Origin: Haliotis asinina
Lineage: Eukaryota > Mollusca > Gastropoda > Lepetellida > Haliotidae
DNA length: 64,000 bases
Assembly: GCF_037392515.1 (NCBI RefSeq)
Contig: NC_090280.1
Location: 26,851,118-26,915,117, forward strand
Direction of reading: 5' to 3'
Below, in pieces: positions 1 to 11,493 of the stretch. The notes beneath the pieces are model-generated. The model saw nothing but the letters and a program-made list of their open reading frames with translations. It was not told the origin of the DNA and searched no databases. Each line of letters starts with the position of its first letter. Positions within the stretch are counted from its first letter, which is position 1. Both the position numbers and the translations under genes were made by a program.

Positions 1-365
1 GGTCTATGCTCAACATCAACAGGGTCAATATCAAGTGGACGTTTGGTTTTCTTTGTTGGGGTTTCATACGCCATAGTTAGTATAATATGGTTCATCATCC
101 GAGCTCCCCACCCACCACGGAGTATCACAAGGACAATGCTAGAGCAAGCGGGCCTCCAGCTTACAGCACCAACGATACCCGGATGATATACTCCAGTAGA
201 AGAATTATAAATAATTAATCCACCGGATTGGCCCATGAGCCACCGCCTTCTGGGCATAAGACTCTAGGCAAAATTCAGAACATAAAGATACATTTCAAAA
301 CCAGGAAAGTCGATGATTAATTTGGCCAAGACCAAAATTAAATATCCAAATCAAAATTGTGCAAT

Positions 366-460
<95 letters not shown>

Positions 461-778
461 CATGCACAGGGCTTGGCATGACCAGCCGATTGGTTGAATC
501 GGGCCAATTCAACCACCCGTCTAGGTGAAGTAAGGGCCGAAGTGGTGTGTTGGGCAAATGGAACGCAGTTAAAAGCCCAGCTGCCCTCAACCACCAGGAT
601 CCCGTCCTCCACCGACACGGGACGCAACCCACGGCCAACAGGTTGCCCAATTTAGTCGCCTCTTACGACAAGCAATGGGGTGCTGTGGACACATTCTGTC
701 CCGGGTCCACACGGGAGAAGAGCACTTAGCGTTACCCAGCACCCACCACGAGGAGGTGGCTCTTCATGGGTGCCCTGA
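1..778 (-). mobile_element. 5' end of an I-superfamily LINE (partial, continues off the left edge)
   Basis: Read on the minus strand, this matches the 5' untranslated region of the complete LINE at 15846-21868. Both share the 'cacgaggaggtg' start block, the 'ccaccaggatcccgt' block and 'tgaccagccgattggttg'. The element begins near 760-778 and reads leftward, so ORF1 and ORF2 would lie outside the window. This copy keeps about 60 bases at 640-710 that the other copy has lost, including 'cttgtcgtaagaggcgacta' on the minus strand. An (AT)n array interrupts it. Confidence 0.8.
368..457. repeat. (AT)n microsatellite
   Basis: About 45 uninterrupted AT dinucleotides sit inside the LINE 5' region. 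They translate to Tyr-Ile runs in both directions, which is not evidence of coding. Confidence 0.98.
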
Positions 779-1857
779 GTCATCAGATGTTCTGGCAGCT
801 ACGTAAGGTGACGACAACATTAAAACAGATGAAAGTCATCTCCGAACAGGAACTGTTACATGTGCCTACTTTCCTGATGCAGCCTTCAGCCAGCATGTTC
901 ACTCAAACTGTAAGTCACCATTTTCCTCAGTCACGTTAAAATGTGAGTCGTTTGTCTTCTTTCAGGTCTCACTTGAAATGTTTTCTATCAAAGAGAATTC
1001 GAATTAGCTAAATATTTTGTCTCACTACAAAGTAGGGTGCATGTTTGTTGAGGAATGGCAGTTCATAATGAAAGAATCCAGTATTCTGAGCATTGAACAA
1101 TAGCTGTAGTTTCCAGCTAAAGTTCATCCTCCACTGACTGAGTGTCTGACAACAGGTGTTTGTCAGAATCAATGGTTGACAGTCGCAAACATGTAAACCT
1201 ACTTTCACAGCAGATGCACAATGATGCACACATCCTATTTCAGGATGGGATGCACTCATTCTATTTCAGGAGGTAATTAGAATACACATGTTCACATAGA
1301 AAATAGCTTGCATTACTTGTTTTCTCTCTAAAACAAAATACAAAATATGACTAGCTGTTAGTTTACTGCACAAAGGCCTTTGTTCAACAAGTCAGCTAAA
1401 TAGTCCCTAATTTGAGGACCATTTCCTCCACCCAAAGAAGCCTTTTATGACTTTATAATCACGAACTGCTTGACTGCAGTTGTACTTTATCAACATGAAA
1501 ACATAAGTGATTGAGCATCCTCGTTGTGACCAGCAAACACTTTAACAGGATATATTTCTGTGTCTACATTCCTCCTACATGTTGACAAGAGACTCAAACC
1601 TGCACTTAAACAACAGTGAACAAATGAACAAGCTTCAAGCATTCTAAGGTTAGGGAACTAAAAACAAAACAATACATTTTCTTCCTGTTGGAAGAGCATG
1701 CCAGGAAAGATAGCATTTTGAAAACATTGTACAGAATTTTTCTCGTTTATGTCCTTGTAAATATCAAAATAGAGCGTTGATGACGTATCCTGTCTCTTGT
1801 TGATTGTTTTCAGCCTGGAATAATTTTGTCAGCCTGATGACTGGTCACCCTTAAAGC

Positions 1858-1942
1858 CTTTATACTATACCCAGGAAGGGAATTAGCCCCTGATTTTGGC
1901 CCGACAAGCAAGTGCTTTAACCACCTAGCTACCGCCTGAGAA
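1858..1942 (-). mobile_element. tRNA-like SINE head, relic
   Basis: The minus strand has an A-box-like stretch (tagctaggtgg) followed about 35 bases on by a B-box-like stretch (ggctaattccc), the spacing of a tRNA-derived pol III promoter. There is no complete cloverleaf. Copy B retains only fragments near 49535-49560. Confidence 0.4.
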
Positions 1943-2158
1943 ATTACCTTATTTTGAACACATGGACACCGATATCTATACATATCTTATAGAATAAGGC
2001 CGAAGAAAGCGAAAGTGCTATCAGGGTTGATTTTACATGAAATTCAGAAGAAACAGATAAAAACGGTCCAAAAATGATGAAAAAGGAGTGCTAAATGAGT
2101 GTCACCATGGTATTTCAGTCAGTGTTCCATGACGACCTGAGAGTTGACAGTGATATCT

Positions 2159-2243
2159 AACACCTCATACCCATGCTGGGAATTAAACCTGGATCAGCAG
2201 CTGGACAAGCCAAGCTCTTACTACTGAGCTACACAACACCACA
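2159..2243 (-). mobile_element. tRNA-like SINE head, second type
   Basis: On the minus strand 'gtagctcagtagtaagagc' resembles a tRNA D-arm and A box, and 'ggtttaattccc' resembles a B box. A related stretch survives in copy B at about 49800-49885, so it predates the duplication. It differs from the two abundant SINE families here and has no clear anticodon arm or body. Confidence 0.4.
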
Positions 2244-3009
2244 GATATGTCTACACTTCCAGGTGATACCATCCTGAGTTTGTCACTGTTGCCTTAGTAT
2301 TTCATATTGGTTTGAACCACTGGATTCTCAATATTTGTATTCTAATGTCGCATACAAATGTAATCAATTATCTCAGATCCACATCCAACTACTCTGGTCT
2401 GTCTCACATGTTTTCCCCACTGCCTTGCCCTCCCTGCAATGCTATAAGCCCTAAATGAAGCACGTCTAGATTTCCTATGAATTTCCCATCTCACTGGGTC
2501 TCTTTTTCTATTCAAACGGGAATATTTGTTTCCAGCAAAATCTTATTCAAAGACTAACCATTAGTCAGTATGTGGGCCGATGGAGGAGATACACTGCAGA
2601 AAAGGGGAGACAACTGAAAATAATGCCATTTTTACATCACTTGATCAGTGTTTATCTGACATGATGGCGTGGTTTATGCAAGAGGATCAATATACACTGA
2701 AGTTTGAATGCATTTAATCAAAACACCATGATGACTATAACTATATACCTGTAACAAAAATATATATAACAATACAAAGTAAGATTCAAAGCATGCTAAA
2801 AAGACTTTGTAATTACAGCCGCTGGTAACTATGGTAACCAATATAGTGCTGAGCTGATCAATAAAAATCTAGACTATAGTCAGGTCACCCTGACCAAATG
2901 TTCAGGCAACTGCAACATTGTGACATGTATCCCTTTACCTGGCCGCTGCTGCTAAAACAGCTCATGATCTACTAACGCACGTTAAGGAACAAATGAATGA
3001 GGAGAGGGA

Positions 3010-5360
3010 CGGGCAAAAAATAACTCATATTATACACTAGTGCTGCCACAGTCGGTTTCTTTGTCGTTTGTCACTGCACTCAGTTATACCGCAGCGCCAT
3101 CACGCGTTTGTTTTTTTTTCCTTTGCACGGAATGGTATAGTTCACCATTCCTAGTTTTGGCTCGTCTTGGTTATGGTTGCCGAATAAACCGCATGGTGCT
3201 AAGATATCGGTGTTGTGTACTGGCGTAGCTATATGACATGTAGTCTGGACCAGACAATCCAATGATCAGCGGCATCAGTGTAGATCTGCACAACTGGGAT
3301 AAGATGCCATGTGTCAAGCAAACTTAGTGAGCCTGGTGGCTGTCGAGTTTCAAAACTCTCACAAAGTAAAAGACCTTATCCATAAAGGTTGTTCAATACT
3401 GAACTACAAACTACAATATGATATACCATTAAAATAAAGTAGGGGATATTCCATTTTGTGAGCATACCACTAGTCAATGTCAATGCATATGACAAAATGT
3501 AATATCCATACAGATGTAACATTAACAAATTTCTCTTCATCTCGTGTCTCCTCCTAGGCTTTATTAATGTTCCTTCCTTGTTTTTGAATGGTACAAGATA
3601 AACAAAGCTAACACCATAAGACGTGCTGGTAAACTCCAAGTAATACATTAAGTAAAAACCAAGAACCAGAGAAAAATTCAATAATTATTACTGGATATTT
3701 ATACAAGACACATATCCACGCACTAGTGCACGCTCAAAGCGCTGGGCAATAATACTGAAATATAAGAGCAGTTGGTGGGAATCGATATTTGATACAGATA
3801 CTTCACAATGGCACAAGAATCAATATCGAAATGTCACACACGAAATAAAAGAAGTTGTAATCTATAAAGTTTGTCAATTTTGCATGTCTTATTGAGCTGT
3901 CCTTGTTGTTGAGGTGTTAAGTGGATGCCTGGAGTCTGGTTTGCTGAACAACCTCCACATCAACCAACCGAGCCTTGGAAGATGTTGATTGTTTCAATAC
4001 TGTTGTCTCCTGTCATGGCTGCAGAATTCACTTCAATCAGGTTGGGATAGTTCTTCATTCCAGAAACCCTAGATGAGCTTTTGACGTGAGCTTGTGCACA
4101 AGAATTGATCAAGAGGTACTGTATAATACAATCCCTCCGCACAGAAGCATCATTTCGACATTTGTTTTTAATCTTGATACCTATGAAGATCCATGTTAGA
4201 ATGTTACAATTGCTGTCCTGCAATGACTAACAGGATTAGGTAGTCAGGTAGACACATCGAGTTGTGTGGATGGATGGACATGATGATGATGCAGATGTAT
4301 CCTGACTATTAGGGGTCTGTGCTGAGATTCACCTGAAGTGCTGGTCGGCCATGTTTCGCGGACAGTTTGTCACCCTTCGGTGTGAAGAATGAAAGTAGAA
4401 CTGTGTTACATGACAGAAGTGTTAACTTTGAAACAGGCCAAAAAATCAAACTACACATCAAAGCTGGTAACTTCAAAAGGTTTCCTGCCCCAAATGCATA
4501 ACAAGAACAGTCAATCCAGTGAAATTATCTCGGGTTTCTGTTAACATGAATAATTTAATGAACCTGAGAATTGTATTTTGTGATTTTTGATTCATGTCGC
4601 TGTGTTAGTAATAATATATGTCAAGCCTGTGATATGAAAGTTCAGTGTTCAAACAGTAATTGTCAAGTCTAAATGTAATGCTCAATTTGAAAAATACATT
4701 TTAAGACAGAGTGGAACATTTAAATCTTTTACCAGACCATTGGCCTGGCTAGCTGTAATTGGTCAGAAGGACCTTATTTCATAAACAGATTATTTCATAC
4801 ACTGAGTAGTTTCTTAAACAACTATTTTTATTGATTGATCAGCAAAATTCAGATCTCAGATCATGTTGGCTACATAGGTGTCAGAACCATTTATCTGGTT
4901 TACCTTTTGCGCGCTTACCCTTTTTTCGAGTTACTTGTTCATTCATCGTTCTCATTTTAACCCAAACGGACAGTAGTGCAACATGAAGGGTACTGTCAGT
5001 TTATGAATTAAGGCCTGTCTGACCGCTGCGACAGGCAAGATAGTGTAAAGTTACAAGACCAGTGAGCTTGGTAAATTCTTTAGATGGCATGTTCCATACA
5101 TCAGGGTAAATTCACCTTACCTAAAAATCTATTGTTTTATCAAATCAAACATTACACTCAGATTTGGTGATTACGGTTTGAACACTGAAGTACTGCACTG
5201 ACAGGTATGATCACTAAAACAGTGATCTCTTCGTTAAAAAAAAATTAGTTGTTTTCTTTTGATTGTGATCTGGTTAAATCCATATAGGGCTGGTAGCATT
5301 TTGAAGTAGGCAGACTGATGTCTGGCTGGGTCTTTGACCTATATCATACACTGGTGCTCT
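3010..5360. other. Non-coding sequence specific to copy A
   Basis: Two blocks (about 3010-3745 and 3920-5770) have no counterpart in copy B. Open frames here are under about 100 codons and lack recognisable domains, codon bias or splice context. Apart from the SINE that follows at 5373, I see nothing I can name. Confidence 0.5.
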
Positions 5361-5372
5361 ACTTTGCAAACT

Positions 5373-5644
5373 GACCCGTGAAGGTTCCGGGGTAGAATAG
5401 GCCTTCAGCAACCCATGCTTGCTATTAAAGGCGACTCAGCTTGTCGTAAGAGGCGACTAAAGGGATCGAGTGGTCAGGCTAGCTGACTTGGTTGACACAT
5501 GTCATCGGTTCCCAAGTACGCAGATCGATGCTCATGTTGTTGATCACTGGATTGTCTGGTCCAGACTCGATTATTTACAGACCGCCGCCATATAGCTGGA
5601 ATATTGCTGAGTGCGGCGTAAAACTAAAACTCACTCACTCACTC
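5373..5644 (+). mobile_element. SINE family 2, full-length copy with target-site duplication
   Basis: The element is bounded by a perfect 12-bp direct repeat, actttgcaaact, at 5361-5372 and 5645-5656. Its 5' part carries 'cttgtcgtaagaggcgacta', a middle segment follows, and the 3' part is 'gctggaatattgctgagtgc' then a (CTCA)n tail. It has no tRNA-like head. The first ~75 bp match the 5' region of the LINE copy at 1-778, and the tail resembles the LINE 3' end near 15846-15910. An internal partial duplication of the 'ggcgact' motif lies at about 5430-5457. Confidence 0.85.
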
Positions 5645-6186
5645 ACTTTGCAAACTTTAGCATATACTGTCTTTCAAGGGATCAGCAAATTAGATTTTGT
5701 AGTTAACAATCAGAGAAGACTGAATAATCTGACAGCTGTGACTGGATGAAATGTGAGCCAGATGTTTGTGTTTTTTCGTTTGTATTAGTGCACATCCAGT
5801 GAATACTGACCATACTTTTCGACATTCACTGTTGTATTTTTAAACATGATGACAAGGGGTGAAACGGTCAGCTCTTACCATGGTATGGTACGTATTGTTA
5901 TACGAGGCCTTTGCTTCCATCCCCTTCGGTTCGGTATATGAGATTTGATCATAATGCAGAAAATGGACACGAGCCAGATCTAACAGAAATGCATAGAAGT
6001 TGACAAAATAATTCAATTCTTTAACACTTTAGAAAATCTGTAAATAGGATAATAAAATTAATGTACGTAAAGCCGAAAACACTGAATTTCTGGATTGCAT
6101 TATGGTATAACAAAAACAGAAGACAAATTGCCATGGGTTTATTACTGCGTTATACTGTTTCACTCTAATGACTTATACTGAATGTT

Positions 6187-6329
6187 TACACCCCTTTTGA
6201 CAATATTCCAGAAATATCACAGCGGAGGGACACCAGAAATAGGCTATACACATTGTACCAATGTGGGAATCGAATCTTGGTCTTCGGCATGACAAGCCAA
6301 CACTTTAATCATTAGGCTACCCCACCACA
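6187..6329 (-). mobile_element. SINE family 1 copy (shared with copy B)
   Basis: On the minus strand it runs from a tRNA-like head ('ggtagcctaatgattaaag') with a B box, through 'ggtgtccctcc', to the 'ttgtcaaaag' tail region. A counterpart at 50983-51115 shows that insertion preceded the A/B duplication. Confidence 0.75.
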
Positions 6330-7256
6330 CATGAATGTGATCATAGGTGTTTTCAAGTCTTGTGCCAACCCACACGTCTGATTTGCTTCTGATTTGCTGT
6401 ACTGGATGCTAAACCCACTGATACGGAGTTATCTTTGCTTCATGGCAAGTCCGAATAAGCAGACAGAAAGGATGCTGTGAGTAGGAGGGACACTGTGTCA
6501 GTTTTATTTATTGTTTTAAGGAAATATCAGTTAAACTAATAATTACTACATTACAGACCTGTCCAAGTCTACTGGAAAAGGAACTGGTAGAGGTAGTCAT
6601 TTTACCAATGAAGATCCTGGTTAGAACTTGTCTTCAGCAACAATTGCTTGTCATCATAGCGACTATCTTCAGGCTCCCTTCTTAAAAATTATAACATTAC
6701 TATTGAAGTCAGTGGGGAAATATTATCTTTTCCATCAATGTGTACAGTGGGTAAGGGGGAGGTAATCTGATAAATAACTTACTTAGTTGTCTCCCTTGTC
6801 TTCATGATACACCATGCTTCAAGTAAAGTAAACTTGTTACACAGGACTGATATCATGCAAAAAAAAAATTGCCAGGTGTAATTAATGGAGGAATGTATGT
6901 TTAATTAATTCATACACTATACTGTCCAATCACAGCTGAAAAGATTTATCAATCTGTGTTTAACGTCCTCAGCAATAGTGGATCACATTCCAACATATGA
7001 TGGACTGACTCAGTGTAAAATTTAGTGTAAAACAATGTAAAGTATTGACCTGCTGTTTTTATTCAAGAATGTGAATGCAATGTGCATGTAGGTGTTTGAA
7101 AGGGAAAATAAGCAACAATATTAAACCAAATTTACCTTCAAACTCTTTTAGAGTCTCACAAGCTAAATATACATAATAAATATACAATACAGACGTTCTG
7201 CACATTTTAAAACACAAACTTTTATACAGTTCTTTTGCCAGACACTATCACAGATG

Positions 7257-7400
7257 AGTGAGTGAGTGAGTGAGTGAGTGGAAATGGCATGTAGTAGTAT
7301 GCCAGTAACATCAAGGAATGGACTTCATAAATTGTACCCACATGGGAAACTGAAACTGGGTGTTTGGCTGTCCCAAAACCCCACAAATATTTGGCAGTTA
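7257..7400 (-). mobile_element. SINE family 1 relic
   Basis: A (GAGT)n tail complement is followed by diverged SINE 1 body ('ttgtacccacatggg'). It is diverged and lies in a block missing from copy B. Confidence 0.55.
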
Positions 7401-7612
7401 TGGAATTTTCTCTCAAAATGGATAAAGGATGGACATAAATGAACGTTTCACAACTGGAAAAACAATACTAAAAACAGACAAGATTATTCAGTTACATTCA
7501 GTTTGTATTTTTACTAAAGACAAATTTGTATAACCAATAATCAAACTGAACACTGGTTACTGATGAAATACATTCCAAATAAACATCTTGACCAGGAGCC
7601 ATCAGTAATGCA

Positions 7613-7614
<2 letters not shown>

Positions 7615-7664
<50 letters not shown>
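7615..7664. repeat. (GT)n microsatellite
   Basis: About 24 GT dinucleotides, absent from copy B. Confidence 0.97.
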
Positions 7665-7667
<3 letters not shown>

Positions 7668-7889
7668 CGCTAGTTATGAAGAAGCATGTACAATGTGAAT
7701 TAACCCTACAATTTATGTACTGAGTAAGTGACCCCCCTGCAATGTACAAAATCAATTACCCCCATCCCCCTCCCATAATATTCAAGCATATTTTATCACT
7801 ATTATTATTGCTGACTACCCCTAGTACATATATACAGAATTGCTACCCCACATCCCCAATCCCATCCAACCCACCCCAGCCTGACCCAT

Positions 7890-8240
7890 TCATTATCACC
7901 CTCCATAGCCACTAATTATGAATGGTCCCTCACAATTAAATCAGCAAATTTTTCATCAACATTTGAAACATATTCTTAAAATAACCAAATTCTCCATCAA
8001 CATTTGAAACACCTTCACAAAATCTGCGAATCTTTCACCAACATTTCACATACATCAGCAAATATTGTATCAACATTGGAACAAAATGTCAAATAAGCAA
8101 TTTCCTCAAAAACAAGCAAAATTCCTTTCTGAAATCATCTAAGCAATGATAAAAACTTCTCAAATGTAACGAAATAACCTACTACATGTACCTCAATCAA
8201 CAGCACAAAACACTGACCAGTGAGTCATTTCATCGACAGT
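7890..8240. other. A-rich non-coding stretch absent from copy B
   Basis: Loosely repeated phrases such as 'tcaacatttgaaaca' recur between 7950 and 8080. No gene is visible. Copy B jumps across this interval into the last bases of the adjoining SINE. Confidence 0.5.
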
Positions 8241-8241
8241 T

Positions 8242-8385
8242 TGTGTGAGTGAGTATCGTTTACACTACTTTTAGCAATATTCCAGCAACATCACATCTGG
8301 GGACAGCAGAAAAGGGCTTCACAGATTGTACCCATGAGGGGAATTGAACCCAGGTATTCGGTGTGATGAGGAGGTGCTCTAACCA
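8242..8385 (-). mobile_element. SINE family 1 copy
   Basis: It runs from 'gtgagtgagt' through 'tttagcaatattccagcaac' and 'ttgtacccatgagggg' to a decayed tRNA-like head. Copy B keeps only the last few bases of the head (gctctaa at about 52218), so B lost the rest. Confidence 0.75.
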
Positions 8386-8743
8386 TTGCTGATTGAGATA
8401 AAAACTAGAAATTACAGAATGATATTTTCTGGAAAATATCACTTTTAACTATATGGGATGAAACAAATTGTCGGACATACAGGCCTGCAGAAAACAAAAG
8501 CTGTAAGTCTGTGTGGTTTTCAGTAAGTTCGGTCCTGAGGATGTGTTTATACATGTAGACATGTTGGAATCTAGATGGATGGAATGTTCCTGGAAAACAT
8601 GTCAGCAATGCAACAAACCTCACTGAAACAGTCACTACACTGATGCAGAGAGTAAAGGTACATCTCATAGACATCGAGCTGACCATTTTTACACAGTATC
8701 CTAACATTTGTGATATGAACCAAACTCATGGCCCATTAAGAGA

Positions 8744-8920
8744 GTGGGGCGGTGGGGTAGGTTAAAGCGTTCGCTCGTCACGCCGAAGACCCGAGTTCGA
8801 TTCCCCACATGGGTACAATATGTGAGGCCCATTTTCTGGTATCCCCCGCCGTGATATCGCTGGAATATTGCTAAAAGCGGCGTAAAACCAAACTCACTCA
8901 CTCACTCACTCACTCACTCA
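8744..8920 (+). mobile_element. SINE family 1, recent insertion with target-site duplication
   Basis: The direct repeat 'cccattaaga' flanks the element at 8732-8741 and 8921-8930. Copy B has the uninterrupted empty site at about 52596-52610, which fixes both ends. The order is a tRNA-derived head with box B 'gttcgattccc', a body 'tgggtacaatatgtgaggcc', the core 'gctggaatattgct', then a (CACT)n tail. The A box is shortened by a small deletion. Length is 177 bp. Confidence 0.93.
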
Positions 8921-9765
8921 CCCATTAAGATAAAGCTCATTGTCTGTGAAAATTTCAGTTGAACACAGTATTTTAACAATTGTGATTAAAAACAAAGAAA
9001 CAGTCCATTACAGTACTCCTTGATAATCCTTGAAAGAGTACTCCTTAATAATGTCCAGTTGAACACAATGTCCCATTCAGGATTTGAACAAAAATAGTTA
9101 TCAATTTAGCAAAAACCAATTGAACAAATATCCCAATTTATGTGATTAGAACAAAATTACCTAGCAAGAAGTCCAATGTACATAGCATTCTAACATTTGT
9201 GATTTGAAAAACAGTGAGTAGCTGTCTGTCAAAACATTGCCGAGAAGGCTTGATTACAACATGCTACAAAATATTGTAAAGGTTGTACTTTGAAAAATAA
9301 TGATAATTTGTCTGGCTAAAATATGACAAGACTTGATGTATCATCAATGTATAAGAGATTTGGTTGTACTACTTCCTCCCTCGTTGTGGATCTATGCTGC
9401 ATTACGACTGACGTCACGACCAACGAATCAAGCCATGGACTACTTCCTCTGACAGGATAGCCTGCAGGTGCTTGGAGCAATGAACACTCACAGTCAAGCA
9501 CAGAAATAGTCATATTTCTTATGTTGATGTGCTATAGCCTCTTTTCTCATAATAGTTTTCATATAAGGCATTGGTAGTGTTCACACAAGATCAATGCAAA
9601 AATTGCAAGAACATGGGCCTGTGAATTACTATATCGCACAGTACACAAAAGACACATACATCCACGCACATATTCACCAATTCCAGTATCTCATGACCAC
9701 AGCCTTAAAGACGTCCACAGTTCTAATTCATAGGAACTGCATACACTGCCCATGTCTATAACACA

Positions 9766-9947
9766 GATGAAGTGAAGGATGAGGACTATGTTTATGGATA
9801 TACAACTTCTTCATTCTGTATAGGCGACGTTTCAACATAGATTCTAATGTCAGTGTCAAGCACAATGACATTAAAATCTATGTCGAAGGGCCGCCTATAC
9901 AGAACAAAGAAGTTTTACATCCATCAAAATAGTCCTCATCCTTCATC
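9766..9947. mobile_element. Fold-back (long inverted repeat) element
   Basis: A left arm of about 75-80 bases starting near 'gaaggatgaggact' is the inverted complement of a right arm ending in 'agtcctcatccttc'. The arms meet around 9855. 'ctgtataggcgacgt' in one arm matches inverted sequence in the other. No transposase is present. Copy B keeps a collapsed remnant near 53412-53455 and a relative lies at 34615-34735. Confidence 0.7.
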
Positions 9948-10077
9948 TACCCAACTTCTAGAATGCCAATCGAAGAAGACACATGAGGTGTGTGTGGATA
10001 AGAGCATCACAAAGTTGCACAGAAAATATTCTCTGTGTAGCATGTATTACCCTCCTCCCCATCACGTATGCCTCACA

Positions 10078-11493
10078 TCAACTGTTTGCCTGAGACAAGA
10101 GCAGCTGAGCTACGATGCCAAATGTGGACGGGGATTTGTTCATAATGGCTCCAGTTTCCGTCTTCCGAGGAGAAGTGGTGGGTCTTGTCAATGGCTGCTT
10201 TTGCTCCTTATTGACACAAGATGGAGTCACTTCACTAGGGGGCAAGTGGCTAGGCTGTGCATAAACTGTTGAATTCTGGACATGTTGCTTTCGTGAGCCA
10301 GTTTTACCAGACTTCACATGTTCACGTCTCGTAAGCATAACACTACCGAGATTGCCTTTGACCGGACTCATGTGGGCATCAGAATTTGAATCTTGTGAGC
10401 TCAGCTGAACAGAAATCTTTTGATCATCCTGGTATTCAAGGCTCAGTGACTGCTGTACTTGGAGCATATGACACATTTGATTTAGTATCTTGGGGTTTAA
10501 ACTGAGCAGGGGTTGTCACATCAGCACGTGTCAATAGACTGGAACCACTGGCTATTGCTGTTCTTGAAGCCCCAGTCCCTGCAGACACAACAGCTGATCC
10601 ATCAGCCTTGGAGCTAATAATGATAGTTTCAGTTCTTGTTTGGCTTCTTCAACTTTGCTTTTATCTGGTATTCCCTGTGTTTGTAACAAGGTCGTTTTCA
10701 GACCCGATGACAGTGTAAATGGAACAAGCTCCCCTCAAGATCACCTCCATCTGTTTCTCCCCGGTGTGGATTCGCATGTGAACACGATAGTGACATGATG
10801 CTGTGAACGTCTTTCCGCAGATGTTACAGCTGAATGGACGGTCACCTGTGTGAGTCCTCATGTGCACTGTGAGTGAGTTGGAATATAGGAAACTCTTATC
10901 ACAGATGTCACACTTAAACTTTCGTTCACCAACATGTGTGAGCTGGTGTCGTCCAAGTATCGATGACGATGAATATGCTTTGCAACATATGAAACATTTA
11001 AATGGCCGTTCCCCTGTGTATGACCGCAGGTGATCCTTTAGTGTGGTAGAAAGAGCGAAGACTTTCCTGCACTGATCACATGCAAATGGTTTCTGCACTG
11101 TGTGTGTCCCCATGTGTCGCTCCAACTCCGATGGCGAATAAAACGTCTTCTCACAAAGCGTACACTAATTCGGTGCCATTTGCTTATGAACATAACGAAC
11201 ATGGACAGCCTTCCGATTCTTGGAACGAAACACCAATCCACACTTCTCACAAGGGTAACTCTCTGCGACTGGCATTAACGCAGGGTCAACTTTGGCCACC
11301 AGCTCCGTCAAACCCTTCCCCGACTTCCCACGTGACAGTGCATGTGTTCGCGCAGACTCAAGGCCTGGTTAAATTGTGACCCACAGACAAGTGGACAGTA
11401 CCCTGTTTCTGCGCTTGGTGCGCCTGCAGGTGACTTCAGAGTTGGGTGGATTGTGGAAAGGTCTCTTTGCAAACAGGACAACCATATGATTAG
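10078..11493 (-). pseudogene. C2H2 zinc-finger gene, truncated paralogue (copy A)
   Basis: This is the homologue of 53756-55121. The longest open piece (10661-11125) encodes four recognisable C2H2 fingers joined by TGE-like linkers, for example 'CDICDKSFLYSNSLTVHMRTH'-type spacing of C-x2-C-x12-H-x3-H. It then leaves frame where about 165 bp, including the next finger and an acidic stretch, are deleted relative to copy B. The open piece at 10078-10476 is the low-complexity C-terminal region and is longer than in B. Upstream of the open fingers there is a TAG in the finger linker (near 11170) and a TGA within another finger (near 11446). The gene is severed at 11493 by gypsy sequence. It would be a nuclear DNA-binding protein if intact, and is almost certainly non-functional. 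Confidence 0.8.

Larger units (their letters stand above)
781..11493. repeat. Segmental duplication, copy A
   Basis: Sequence from 781 to 11493 aligns collinearly and in direct orientation with 48377-55121. Anchors include 781-1200 with 48377-48760, 5790-6190 with 50580-50970, 8390-8700 with 52220-52530, 8930-9500 with 52600-53160 and 10010-11490 with 53500-55120. By eye, aligned blocks look roughly 85-90% identical. Copy A is about 4 kb longer because of blocks absent from B: about 2490-2740, 3010-3745, 3920-5770, 7180-7660, 7890-8370 and the SINE at 8744-8920. Apart from the zinc-finger pseudogene at its right end, I see no protein gene in it. Confidence 0.9.

Noticed and set aside
313-528. 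Tyr-Ile repeat proteins here and at 43870-44251
   Set aside because: Translations of (AT)n and (CA)n microsatellites.
8744-8820. Possible tRNA gene
   Set aside because: A and B boxes are present but there is no cloverleaf. It is the head of a dispersed SINE with target duplications. Similar heads recur about 20 times.
9847-10272. 141-codon plus-strand frame
   Set aside because: Runs through the fold-back element and antisense to the zinc-finger pseudogene.
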